From assembly GCA_014058105.1 (NCBI GenBank), contig JACGCM010002692.1:156101-220100 (forward strand): DNA of 64,000 bases. Direction: 5' to 3'. Below, piece by piece: positions 38,385 through 50,820 of this stretch; within the stretch, counting starts at the first letter, position 1; every line of letters starts with the position of its first letter. The notes beneath the pieces are model-generated. The model had not been told where the DNA came from and did not search any database. It was given only the letters and a program-made list of their open reading frames with translations. The translations under genes were made by a program, and so were the position numbers. Source of the stretch: Kingdonia uniflora. Lineage: Eukaryota; Streptophyta; Magnoliopsida; Ranunculales; Circaeasteraceae.

Positions 38385-39805
38385 GACGAAACAAAAGTCT
38401 TAAAAATGATCCAGCCTCTCAAACAAGTTGCAGGTATCCAAGTTTCTCAGAATTGGGATCTAAAGAATCAAATAGTTGAAAAATCTGTACCGCTCAAAAA
38501 TTCAAACCAGGAGTATTGTGAATTATCTGGTAACTATCCTTGCATAATGTTAATCGAAATGAAGCTCTTTATAATGATCCAACCTCTCAAACGAGTTGTC
38601 GGGGGCAAAGCTTCTCAAAATTGTGATCTAACGCATCGGAGAGGTAGGAAATCCGTAGCGGTTAAAACTTCAAGCCAGGCATGTTGTCGGTCGAAATGAA
38701 ACTCTAACTTCAATACGGGAGTATTATGATACATTTTGAATCAATCCTAGCATGTTGTCGATCGAAACGAAACTTTTAAAAGCGATCTAACCTCTCAAAC
38801 GAGGTTCCGGCAGCCAAGCATCTCAGAGGTGCGATCTAACGCAGCGGAGAGGTTCGAAATCCGTACCGGTCAAAACATCAAACCGGGAGTATTGTGGTTC
38901 ATTTGGTAACTACCCTTGCATGATGTCGACCGAAACGATACTATTAAAAATTATCCAACCTCTCAATTGAGTTGCCAAAAGCCAAGTTTCTCAAAATTGG
39001 GATCTAACGCATCAGAGAAGTACGAAATCCGTACCGGTCAAAACTTCAAAACGGGAGTATTGTGATTCATTTGGTAACAATCCTTGCATGTTTTCGGTCG
39101 AAACAAAAGTGTTAAAAAGGATCCCGCCTCTCAAACAAGTTGTCAGTATCCAAGTTTCTAAAAATTGGGATCTAAAGCATCATAGAGGTGCAAAATCCGT
39201 ACCGGTCAAAAATTCAAACCAGGAGTATTGTGAATTATTTGGTAAATATCCTAGTATGCTGTCGGTCGTTATGAAACTATTTAAAATGATCCAACCTCTC
39301 AAGCGAGTTGTCGGTAGCCAAGCTTCTCAAAATTGGGATCTAACGTATCGGTGTGGTACGAAATCTGCATGGGTAAAAATAATATATCGGGAGTATTGTG
39401 ATTCATTTGGTAACAATTCGAGCAAGTTGTTGGTCGAAGCGAAATTCTTAAAATGGATCCAACCTCAAAAACTTGATGCCAGCAGCCAAACTTCTCAGAG
39501 TTGCGATCTAACGCATCAGAGAGGTTCGAAATCCGTGCCGTTCAAAAAATCAAACTGGGAGTATTGTGGATCAATTGGTAACTTTCCTTGCATGTTGTCG
39601 GACGAAACGAAACTCTTAAAAATGATCCAACCTCTCAATCGAATTGTCGACAGCCAAGCATCTCAGAATTACGATCTAACGTATTGAAGAGGTATGAAAT
39701 ATGTACCGGTCAAAACTTCGATGCGTGAGTATTGTGATTCATTTTAAAACTATCCTAGCATGTTGTCGGTCAAAACGAAACTTTTAATCCAACCTCTCAA
39801 ACGAG
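38385..39805 (+). repeat. segmental duplication, member 3 of the 34-43 kb set (offset 2840 bp)
   Basis: This block matches 35517-36965 at an offset of 2840 bp. The junction ACTCTAACTT is at 35861 and 38701. CTTTTAATCC, with 6 bp lost from CTTTTAAAAATGATCC, is at 36941 and 39781. The left edge is a visible fusion near 38378, where AGCGGCCAAG joins TTTTCGGACGAAAC. About 32 bp present before the junction in member 1 are missing here: AAGCCAGG joins CATGTTGTCGG. Confidence 0.8.
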
Positions 39806-40837
39806 TTGGCGGTGACCAAGCTTCTCAGAATTGCGATCTAACGCATCGGAGAGGTTCGAAATCCGTAACGGTCCAAACATCAAACCGGGAGTATTGTGAT
39901 TCATTTCATATGTATCCAAGCATGTTGTTGGTCGAAATGAAACTCTTAAAATGGATTCAACCTCACAAATGTGTTTCTGGCAGCCAAGCTTATCTGAATT
40001 GTAATCTAACGCATCGGAGATTAATTTGGTAAGTATCCAAGCATGTTGTCGGTCAAAACGAAACTTTTAAAAATGATCTAACCTCTAAAAGGAGTAGTCG
40101 GGAGGCAAGCTTCACTTAATTGGAATCTAAAGCATCGGAGAGGTGCGAATTCCGTACTGGTCAAAATTTCAAACCGGGAGTATTGGGATTTATTTGGCAA
40201 GTATTCAAGCATGTAGTCGGCCAAAACAAAACTCTTAAAAATGATCCAACCTCTCAAACGAGTTACCGGTAGCCAAACTTCTCAGAATTTAGAAATAACG
40301 CATCGGAGAGGTACGAAACCCGTACCGTTCAAAACTTCAATACGGGAGTATTGTGGCTCATTTGGTAACTATCCTTGCATGTTGCCGGTCGAAACAAAAC
40401 TCTTAAAAACGATCCAACCTCTCAATTGAGTTATCGGCAGCCAAGCTACTCAGAATTGCGATCTAACGCATCAGAGAGGTTTAAAATCCGTACCGGTAAA
40501 AACTTTTAAACGGGAGTGTTGTAATTCATTTGGAAACAATCCTTGCATGTTTTTGGTCAAAAAGAAAGTGTAAAAAACAATCCAGCCTCTCAAACATGTT
40601 GTCGGCATCCAAGCTTCTCAGAATTGGGATATAAAGCATCAGAGAGGTGCAAAATCCTTACCGGTCAAAAATTCAAACAAGGAGTTTTGTGAATTATTTG
40701 CTAACTATCCTAGCATTTTGTCGGTCATAATGAAGCTCCTTAAAATGGTCCAACCTCTCAAGCGAGTTGCCAGTAGCCAAACTTCTAAGAATTTCGATCT
40801 AACGCATCAGAGAGGTACGAAATCCGTATCGATCAAA

Positions 40838-43150
40838 ACTGCGATGCGGGAGTATTGAGATTTATTTTGAAACTATCCTAGCATGTTGTCGGTCAAAGCG
40901 AAACTCTTAAAAACGATCCAACTTCTGAAACGAGTTGCCGTTAGCCAAGCTTCTCAGAAATTGCGATCTATAACGCATTGGAGGGGTACAAAATCCTTAC
41001 CAGTTAAAACTACAAACCGGGAGTATTGTGATTCATATGGTAAGTAAACAAGCACGTTGTCAGTCGAAATGAAACTCTTAAAATGGATCCAACCTCTCAA
41101 ACGAATTGCCGGCAGCCAAGCTTCTCAGAATTGCTATTTAACGCATCAGAGAGGTTCGAAATCCGTTCCGATCAAATCATCAAACCGGGAGCACTGTGAT
41201 TCATTTGGTAACTATCCAAGCATGTTGTCGGTCAAAACGAAACTCTTAAAAATGATCCAACCTCTCAAACGAGTTTTCGATAGGCAAGCAACACTGAATT
41301 GGGATCTAAAGTATCGGAGAGGAACTAAATTCGTACCGATTAAAACTTCAAACCGAGAGTAATGTGATTCATTTGGTAAGTATCCAAGCATGTTGTCGGT
41401 CGAAATGAAACTCTTTAAAAGAATCCAACGTCTCAAACGAGTTGCCGGCAGCAAAACTTCCCTCAATTGTGATCTAACACATCGGAGAGGTTCGATATCC
41501 GTTCCGGTCAAAACATCAAACCGGGAGCATTGTGATTCATTTGGTAACTATGCAAGCGTGTTGTCGGTCAAGACGAAACTCTTAAAAATTATCTAACCTC
41601 TCAAACAAGTTACCAGTTGCCAAACTTCACAGAATTTAAATCTAACGCATCGGGGAGGTACGAAATCCGATCCGGTCAAAACATTAATGCGGGAGTATTG
41701 TGATTCATTTTGAAACAATCCTAACATGTCGTCGGTCGAAACAAAACTCTTAAAAATGATCCAACCTCTCAAACGAGTACTCGGCAGCTAAGCTTCTCAG
41801 AAATACGATCCAACGCATCGGAGAGGTTCGAAATTCGTACCAGTCAAAACATCAAACCGGGAGTATTGTGGTTCATTTGGAAACTATCCTTGCATGTTGT
41901 TGGTCAAAATAAAACTCATAAAAATGATCCAACCTCTTAATTGAGTTGTCGGCTACTATGCTTTTTAGAATTGCAATCTAACGCATCGGAGAGGTATGAA
42001 ATTCGTACCAGTCAAAACTTTTAAACGGGAGTATTGTGATTCATTTGGTAAAAATCCTTGGATGTTTTCGGACGAAACAGAAGTCTTAAAAATGATCCAA
42101 CCTCTCAAACAAGTTGCCGGTATCCATGTTTCTCAGAATTTGGATCTAAAGAATCAAATAGGTAAAAAATCTGTACCGCTCAAAAATTCAAACCAGGAGT
42201 ATTGTGAATTATGTGGTAACTATCCTTGCATACTGTTAATCGAAATGAAGCTCTTTATAATGATCCAACCTCTCAAACGAGTTGTCGGGGGCAAAACTGC
42301 TCAGAATTGCGATCTAACGCATCGGAGAGGTAGGAAATCCGTAGCGGTTAAAAATTCAAGCCAGGGGTATTGTGATTAATTTTGTAAGTATCCAAGCATG
42401 TTGTCGGATGAAATGAAACTCTAACTTCAATGCGGGAGTATTGTGATTCATTTTGAATCAATCCAAGCATGCTGTCGATCGAAACGAAACTTTTAAAAGC
42501 GATCTAACCTCTCAAACGAGGTTCCGGCAGCCAAGCTTCTCAGAGGTGCGATCTAACGCAGCGGAGAGGTTCGAAATCCGTACCGGTCAAAACATCAAAC
42601 CGGGAGTATTGTGGTTCATTTGGTAACTACCCTTGCATGATTTCACCCAAACGATACTATTAAAAATGATCCAACCTCTCTATTGAGTTGTCAGAAGCCA
42701 AGCTTCTCAGAATTGCGATCTAACGCATCAGAGAAGTACGAAATTCGTACCGGTCAAAACTTCAAAACGGGAGTATTGTGATTCATTTGGTAACAATCCT
42801 TGCATGTTTTCGGTCGAAACAAAAGTGTTAAAAAGGATCCATCCTCTCAAACAAGTTGTCGGTATCCAAGCTTCTAAGAATTGGGATCTAAAGCATCATA
42901 GAGGTGCAAAATCCATACCGGTCAAAAATTCAAACCAGGAGTATTGTGAATTATTTGGTAACTATTCTTGTATGTTGTCGGTCGTAATGAAACTATTTTA
43001 AATGATCCAACCTCTCAAGCGAGTTGCCGGTAGCCAAGCTTCTCAGAATTGTGATCTAACGTATCGGTGTGGTACGATATCTGCATCGTTAAAAACAATG
43101 TACCAGGAGTATTGTGATTCATTTGGTAACAATCGAAGGAAGTTGTTGGT
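40838..43150 (+). repeat. segmental duplication, member 2 of the 34-43 kb set
   Basis: This is the partner of 34285-36597. It also carries GAGGTTCCGGCAGCC with AGAGGTGCGATC and ACGCAGCGG (near 42519-42560), private variants shared with 35957-36005 and 38803-38845. Its left flank (40600-40840) instead matches 3095-3390. This copy therefore preserves a longer ancestral block than member 1. Confidence 0.8.
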
Positions 43151-43689
43151 CGATACGCAAATCCAACATCTCAAAGCAGTTGCCGGTAGCCAAGCTCCAC
43201 AGGATTGCGATCTAGCGCATCGGAGATGTACGAAATCCGTACCGGTTAAAACATCAAACCGGGAGTATTGTTGTTCATTTGTTAACTACCCTTGCATGTT
43301 GTCGGTCGAAATGATACTCTTTAAAATGATCAAACCTATCAATCGAGTTGTCGGCAGCCAAGCTTCTCAGAATTGCGACCTAACGCATCAAAGAGGTATG
43401 AAATCCGTTTCGGTCAAAACATCAAACCGGGAGCATAGTGGTTCATTTGGTAACTATCCTAGCTTGTTGTCGGTAGAAACGAAGCACTTAAAAACGATCC
43501 AACCTTTCAATCGAGTTGTCGGCAGCCAAGCTTCTCAGAATTGCGACCTAACGCATCGGATAGGTATGAAACAAAAGTGTTAAAAACGATCCAGCCTCTC
43601 AACCAAGTTATCGGTATCAAAGCTTCTTAGAATTGGGATCTAAAGCATCAGAGAGGTGCAAAATCCGTACCGGTCTAAAATTTAAACCA

Positions 43690-44240
43690 GGAGTATTGTG
43701 AATTATTTGGTAACTATCCTAGCATATTGTCGGTCGCAATGTAACTCCTTAAAATGATCCAACCTCTCAAGCGGGTTGCCGGTAGCCAAGCTTCTCAGAA
43801 TTGTGACATAACACATCGGAGTGGTACGAAATCCACACCGGTCAAAACAATATACCGGGAGTATTGTGATAGAATTGGTAACAATCCAAGTTAGTTGTTG
43901 ATCGATGCAAAAATCCAGCGTCTCAAACGAGTTGCCGGTAGCCAAGTTTCACAGAATTCCTATCTAACGCATCGGAGAGGTACGAAATCCGTACCGGTCA
44001 AAACTTTAAACATGGAGTATTGTGATTCACTTGATATGTATCCAAGCCTGTTGTTGGTCGAAACGAAACTCTTAAAATGGATCCAACCTAAGAAACGTGT
44101 TTCCGGCAGCCAAGCTTATCTGAATTGTGATCTAACGCATCGGAGTGGTTCAAAATCCGTTCCGGCCAAAGCATCAAACCGGGAGTACTGTGATTCATTT
44201 GGAAACTATCCTAGCATGTTGTCGGTCTAGAGGAAACTCT
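43690..44240 (+). repeat. E-F-G phrase with private variants, copy 1 of three
   Basis: The private variant TATTGTGATAGAATTGG sits at the end of class E, followed by F and a G monomer. Marker AATTGGTAACAATCC is at 43873, 47913 and 50445, giving offsets of 4040 and 2532 bp. The G monomers that follow all have AGCTTATCTGAATTGTGATC and TCCGTTCCGGCCAAAGC or close variants. The retroposon at 44.83 kb lies downstream of this copy. I saw no counterpart in the other two copies. Confidence 0.75.
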
Positions 44241-44826
44241 TAAAAATGTTCCAACCTCTAAAATGAGTTGTCGGTAGAAAAGCTTAACTTAATTAGGATC
44301 AAAAGAATCGGAGAGGTACGAAATCCGTACCGGTCATAATTTCAAGCCGGGAGTATTGTGATTTATTTGGGAATTATCCAAATATGTTGTCGGCTGAAAC
44401 TAAAATATTAAAAATGATCCAACAACTCAAACGAGTTGCCGGTAGCCAAGCTTCAACGAATTTTGATCTAACGCATCAGAGAGGTACAAAATCCGATCCG
44501 GTCAAAACTTCAATGTGGGAGTATTGTGAATCATTTTGAAACAATCCTAGCATGTTGACGGTCGAAACGAAACTCTTAAAAATGATCCAACTTTTCAAAC
44601 GAGGTTCCGGCAGCCAAGCTTCTCAGAGGTGCGATCTAACGCAGCAGAGAGGTTCGAAATCTGTACCGGTCAAAACATCAAACCAGGAGTATTGTGGTTC
44701 ACTTGGTAACTACCCTTGCATGATGCCGATCGAAACAATACTATTAAAAAAATGATCCAGCCTCCCAATTGAGTTGTCAGAAGCCAAGCTTCTCAGAATT
44801 GCGATCTAACGCATCAGAGAAGTATG

Positions 44827-44889
44827 AAATCTTAAATCTACATTTATATATCATGGGGGTTAGTCTCCCAGCTTGCCTTCAAAAAAAAA
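44827..44889 (+). mobile_element. short retroposed insertion with poly(A) tail and target-site duplication
   Basis: This is the only sequence in the window that does not fit the satellite. A C-class monomer is interrupted after AGAGAAGTATG (44816-44826). About 60 unrelated, AT-rich bases follow, including TATATATCATGGGGG and TAGTCTCCCAGCTTGCC. They end in a run of ten A (44881-44890). The satellite then resumes with a second copy of AGAGAAGTATG (44890-44900) and continues in phase. The duplication is 11 bp exact, or 16 bp with one mismatch if the following AAATC/TAATC is included. In that case the insert is 44832-44889. An A tail plus a duplication of this size is the signature of LINE-type target-primed reverse transcription. 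The left junction TC/AGAG fits a YY/RRRR nick site. The insert could be a 5'-truncated LINE end, a SINE fragment or a processed transcript end. I cannot identify the source. Confidence 0.85.
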
Positions 44890-47729
44890 AGAGAAGTATG
44901 TAATCCGTACCGGTAAAAACTTCAAAATGGGAGTATTGTGATTCATTTGGTAACAATCCTTGCATGTTTTCGGTAGAAACAAAAGTGTTAAAAATGATCT
45001 AGCCTCTCAAACAAGTTGTCAGTATCCAAGCTTCTAAGAATTGGGATCTAAAGCATCAGAGAGGCGCAAAATCCGCACCGGTCTAAAATTTAAAGCAGGA
45101 GTATTGTGAATTATTTGGAAACTATCCTAGCATGTTGTCGGTCAAAACGAAACTCTTAAAAATGATATAACCTCTAAAACAAGTTGTCGGTAGGCAAGCT
45201 TCACTAAATTGGGATCTAAATCATCGGAGTATTGTGATTGATTTGGCAAGTATCCAAGCATGTTGTCGGCCGAAACGTAACTCTTAAAAATGATCCGACC
45301 TCCCAAACGAGTTGCCTGCAGCCAAGCTTCTCAGAATTGCGATCTAACGCATCTGAGAGGTATGAAATCCGTACCGGTCAAAACTTCTTAGCAGGAGTAT
45401 TGTGATTTAATTGGAAACCTTCCTTGGATGTTTTCGGTCAGAGCAAAAGTACTAAAAATTATCCAGCCTCTCAAACAAATTGTCGGTATCCAAGCTTCTC
45501 AGAATTGGGATCTAAAGCATCAGAGAGGTGCAAAATCCGCACCGGTCAAAAATTTAAACCAGGAGTATTGGGAATTATTTGGTAACTATCCAAGCATGTT
45601 GTCGGTCGTAATGAAACTCTTTAAAATGATCTGACCTCCCAAGCAGGTCGCCGGTAGCCAAGCTTCCCAGAATTTCAACTAACGCATCGGAGAGGTACGA
45701 AATCTGTATTGGTCAAAACTTCAAACATGGAGTATTGTGATTCATTTGATAAGTATCCAAGCATGATGTTGGTCAAAGCGAAACTCTTAAAATGGAACCA
45801 ACCTCACAAACGTGTTTCCGGTAGCCAAGCTTATCAGAATTGCGATCTAACGCAGGAGAGGTTCAAACTCCGTTCCGGTCAAAGCATCAAGCCGGGAGTA
45901 TATTGATTCATTTGGTAACTATCCTAGCATATAGTCGGTCAAAACGAAACTCTTAAAAATGATCCAACCTCTAAATGAGTTGTCGGTAGAATAGCTTCAC
46001 AGAATTGGGATCAAATGAATCGGAGAGGTACGAAATCCGTACCGGTAAAAAATTCAAACCAGGAGTATTGTGATTTTTTTGTGAAGTATCGAAACATGTT
46101 GTCGCCCGAAATGAATCTATTAAAAATGATCCAACCACTCAAACGAGTTGCCGGTAGCCAAGCTTCTAAGAATTTTGATCTAACGCATCAGAGAGTTATG
46201 AAATCCGTACCGGTCAAAACTTCAAACATGGAGTATTGTAATTAATTTGATAAGTATCCAAGCATGTTGTTGGTAGAAACGAAACTCTTAAAATGGATCC
46301 AACCTCACAAACGTGTTTCCGGCAGCCAAGCTTATCAGAATTATTATCTAACGCATCGGAGAGGTTCAAAATCTGTTCCGGTCAAAGCATCAAACTGGGA
46401 GTATTGTGATTCATTTGGTAACTATCCTAGCATGTTGTCGGTCTAAATGAAACTCTTAAAAATGATCTAACCTCTAAAATGAGTTGTCGGTAGACAAGCT
46501 TCACAGAATTTGGATCAAAAGAATCGGAGAGGTACAAAATCCGTACCTGTCAAAACATCAATGCGGGAGTATTTTGATTCATTTTGAATCAATCCTAGCA
46601 CGTTGTCGATCAAAACGAAACTCTTAAAAATGATCTAACCTCTCAAATGAGTTGCCGGCACCCAAGCTTCTCTGAATTACAATCTAACGCATCAGAGAGG
46701 ATTGAAATCTGTTTCGGTCAAAACATCAAACCGGGTGTATTGTGGTTCATTCGGTGACTATCCATTCATGATGTCAGTTGAAACGAAACACTGAAAAATG
46801 ATCCAACCTCTAAATCGAGTTGTCGACAGCAAAGCTTCTCAGAATTGCTCATCTAACGAATCAGAGAGGTATGAAATCCGTACCGGTTAAAATTTCAAAG
46901 TGGGAGTATTGTAATTCATTTTGTAATAATCCTTGCATGTTTTTGGTCAAAACAAAAGTATTAATAATGATCCCGCCTCTCAAACAAGTTGTCGGTATCT
47001 AAGCTTCTCAGAATTGGTAGCTAAAGAATCATAGAGGTGCAAAATCCGTACCGGTCAAAAATTCAAAATAGGAGAATTGTGAATTATTTGGTAACTATCC
47101 TAGCATGTTGTCGGCCGTAATGAAACTCCTTAAAATGATCCGACCTCTCAAGCGGGTTGCCGGTAGCCAAGCTTCTCAGAATTGCGATCTAACGCATCGT
47201 TGTGGTACGAAATTCGCATCGGTCAAAGCAATATACCGGAAGTATTGTGATTCATTGGCAACAATCCAGCAAAGTTGTTGGTCGAAACGCAAATCCAACA
47301 TCTCAAAGGAGTTGCCGGTAGCCAAGCTCCTCAGGATTGCGATCTAACGCAACGGAGAGGAACGAAATCCGTACCGGTCAAAACATCAAACCGGGACTAT
47401 TGTGCTTCATTTGTTAACTACCCTTGCATATTGTCGGTCAGAACGATACTCTTAAAAATGATCCAACCTCTCAATCGAGTTGTCGGCAGACAAGCTTCTC
47501 AGAATTGCGATCTAACGCATCGGAGAGGTATGAAATCCGTACCGGTCAAAACATCTAAGCAAGAGTATTGTGATTCAATTGGAAACCTTTCTTACATGTT
47601 TTCGGTCGAGACAAAAGTGTTAAAAATGATCTAGCCTCAAAAATAAGCTGTCAATATCCAAGCTTCTTAGAATTGGGATCTAAAGCATCAAAGCGGTGCA
47701 AAATCCGTACCGGTAAAAAATTTAAACCA

Positions 47730-48280
47730 GGAGTATTGTGAATTATTTGGTAACTATCGTAGCATGTTGTCGGTCGTAATGAAACTCCTTAAAATGATCC
47801 AACCTCTCAAGCGGGTTGCCGGTAGCCAAGCTTTTGAGAATTGCGATCTAACGCATCGGAGTAGTACGAAATCCACACCGGTCAAAACAATATACCGTGA
47901 GTATTGTGATAGAATTGGTAACAATCCAAGAAAGTTGTTTGCCGATACAAAAATCCAACGTCTCAAACGAGTTGATGGTAGCCAAGCTTCACAGAATCTT
48001 ATCTAACGCATCGGGGAGGTACGAAATCCATACCGGTCAAAACTTCAAACATGAAGTATTGTGATTCATTTGATATGTATCCAAGCATGTTGTTGGTCGA
48101 AACAAAACTCTTAAAATGGATCCAACCTCCGAAACGTGTTTCCTGCAGCCAAGCTTATCTGAATTGTGATCTAACGCATCAGAGTGGTTCAAAATCCGTT
48201 CCGGCCAAAGCATCAAACCGGGAGTACTGTGATTCATTTGGAAACTATCCTTGCATGTTGTCGGTCTAAACGAAACTCTT
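47730..48280 (+). repeat. E-F-G phrase with private variants, copy 2 of three
   Basis: This is the partner of 43690-44240, offset 4040 bp, sharing TGATAGAATTGG in class E and the F start with GATACAAAAATCC or close variants. The monomers after G, at about 48260-48640 (GTGATTTATTTGGGAATTATC, then ACTAAAATATTAAAAATG), also match 44230-44600. Confidence 0.75.
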
Positions 48281-48832
48281 AAAAATGATCCAACCTCTAA
48301 AATGAGTTGTCGGTAGACAAGCTTCACATAATTGGGATCCAAAGAATCGGAGAGGTACGAAATCCGTACCGGTCAAAATTTCAAACAGGGAGTATTGTGA
48401 TTTATTTGGGAATTATCCAAGCATGTTGTCGCCCGAAACTAAAATATTAAAAATGATCCAACCACTCAAACGAGTTGCCGGTAGCCAAGCTTCAAAGAAT
48501 TTTGATCTAACGCATCGGAGAGGTACGAAATCCGATCCGGTCAAAACTTCAATGTGGGAGTATTGGGAATCATTTTGAAACAATCCTAGCATGTTGTCGG
48601 TCGAAACGAAACTCTTAAAAATGATACAACCTCACAAACGTGTTTTCGACAGCCAAGCTTATTAAAATTGTGATCTAACGCATCGGAGAGGTTCAAAATC
48701 CGTTCCAGTCAAAGCATCAAGTCGGGAGTATTGTGATTCATTTGGAAACTATTCTAGCATGTTGTCGGTCTAAACGAAACTCCTAAAAATTATCCAACCT
48801 CTAAAATGAGTTGTCGATAGGCAAGCTTCACT

Positions 48833-48906
48833 GAATTTGGATCTAAAGCATCGGAGAGGTACGAATTCCGAATTGGGATCTAAAGCATCGGAGAGGTACG
48901 AAATCC
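48833..48906 (+). repeat. 37-bp internal microduplication (site 3)
   Basis: Copies start at 48833 (GAATTTGGATC) and 48870 (GAATTGGGATC), period 37 bp, in an H-type monomer. It involves the same segment as the other three sites, with different private substitutions. Confidence 0.9.
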
Positions 48907-50259
48907 GTACCGGTTTAAATTTAAAACTGGGAGTATTGTGATTTATTTGGCAAGTATCAAAACAAGTTGTCGGCTGAAACGAAACTTATAAAAATGATCC
49001 AACCTCACAAACGTGTTGCCTGTAGCCAAGCTTCACAGAATTTAGATCTAACGCATCAGAGAGGTACAAAATCCGTACCGATCAAAACTTCAATGCCAGA
49101 GTATTGTGATTCATTTTGAATCAATCCTAGCATGTTGTCGATCGATACGAAACTCTTAAAAATAATCTAACCTCAACAACGAGTTACCGGCAGCCAAGCC
49201 TCTCAGAATTGCGAGCAAACAGATCGGAGAGGTTTGAAATCCATTTTCGTCAAAACATCAATCCGGGTGTATTGTGCTTCATTTGGTAACTATCCTTGCT
49301 TGTTGTTGGCAGAAATGAAACACTTAAAAACGATCAAACCTATCAATCGAGTTGTCGGCAGCCAAGCTTCACAGAATTGCGATCTAACTCATCAGAGAGG
49401 TATGAAATCCGTACCGGTTAAAACTTCAAAGCGGGAGTATTGTGATTCATTTTGTAACAATCCTTGCATGTTTTTGGTCGAGACAAAAGTATAAATAATG
49501 ATCCCGCCTCTTAAACAAGTTGTCGATATCCAAGCTTCTCAGAATTGGTATCTAAAGCATCATAGAGGTGCAAAATCCGTACCGGTCAAATATTCAAAAT
49601 AGGAGAAGAATGAATTATTTGGTAACTATCCTAGCATGTTGTCGGCCGTAATGAAACTCCTTAAAATGGTCAAACCTCTCAAGCGGGTTGCCGGTAGCCA
49701 AGCTTCTCAGAATTGCGATCTAACGCATCGGTGCAGTAAGAAATCCGCATCGATCAATGCAATATACCGGGAGTATTGTGATTCATTTGGTAACAATCCA
49801 AGCAAGTTGTTGGTCGATACGCAAATCCAACATCTCAAACGAGTTTCCGGTAGCCAAGCTCCTCAGAATTGCGATCTAACGCATCGGAGAGGTACGAAAT
49901 CCGTACCGCTCAAAACATCAAACCGGGAGTATTGTGATTCATTTGGTAAGTATCCAAGCTTGTTGTCAGTCGAAATAAAACTCTTAAAGAGAACCCAACC
50001 ACTCAAACGGGTTGCCGGCAGCCAAGCTTCTCATAATTGCGATCTAACGCATCAGAGAGGTATGAAATCCGTACCGGTCAAAACTTCTAAACAGGAATAT
50101 TATGACACAATTGGAAACCTTCCTTGCATGTTTTCGGTCAAAACAAAAGTATTAAAAATGATCCAGCCTCTTAAACAAGTTGTCAGTATCAAAGCTTCTC
50201 AGAATTGGGATCTAAAGTATCAGAGAGGTGCAAAATCCGTACCGGTCAAAAATTTAAGC

Positions 50260-50820
50260 CAGGAGTATTGTGAATTATTTGGTAATTATCCTAGCATGTT
50301 GTCGGTCGCAATTAAACTCCTTAAAATGATCCAACCTCTCAAGCGGGTTGCCGTTAGCCAAGCTTCAGAGAATTGCGATCTAACGCATCGGAGTGGAATG
50401 AAATCCACACCGGTCAAAACAATATACCGGGAGTATAGTGATTGAATTGGTAACAATCCAAGCTAGTTGTTGGTCGATACAAAAACCCAACATCTCAAAC
50501 GAGTTGCCGGTAGCCAAGCTTCTCAGAATTCCTATCTAACGTATCAGAGAGGTATAAAATCTGTACCGGTCAAAACTTCAAGCATGGAGTATTGTGATTC
50601 ATTTGATAAGTATCCAAGCATGTTGTTGGTCGAAACGAAACTCTTAAAATGGATCAAACCTCACAAACGTGTTTTCGGCAGCCAAGCTTATCTGAATTGT
50701 GATCTCACGCATCGCAGTGGTTCAAAATCTGTTCCGTTCAAGGCATCAAACCGGGAGTATTGTGATTCATTTGGTAACTATCCTAGCATGTTGTCGGTCT
50801 AAACGAAACTCTTAAAAATG
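50260..50820 (+). repeat. E-F-G phrase with private variants, copy 3 of three
   Basis: This is the partner of the blocks at 43.7 and 47.7 kb (AATTGGTAACAATCC at 50445). It reads TATAGTGATTGAATTGG, so it is slightly more diverged. It ends at a small deletion near 50815-50821 (CTTAAAAATGAGTTGTCGG), where about 18 bp between two copies of AAAATGA are lost. Confidence 0.7.
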
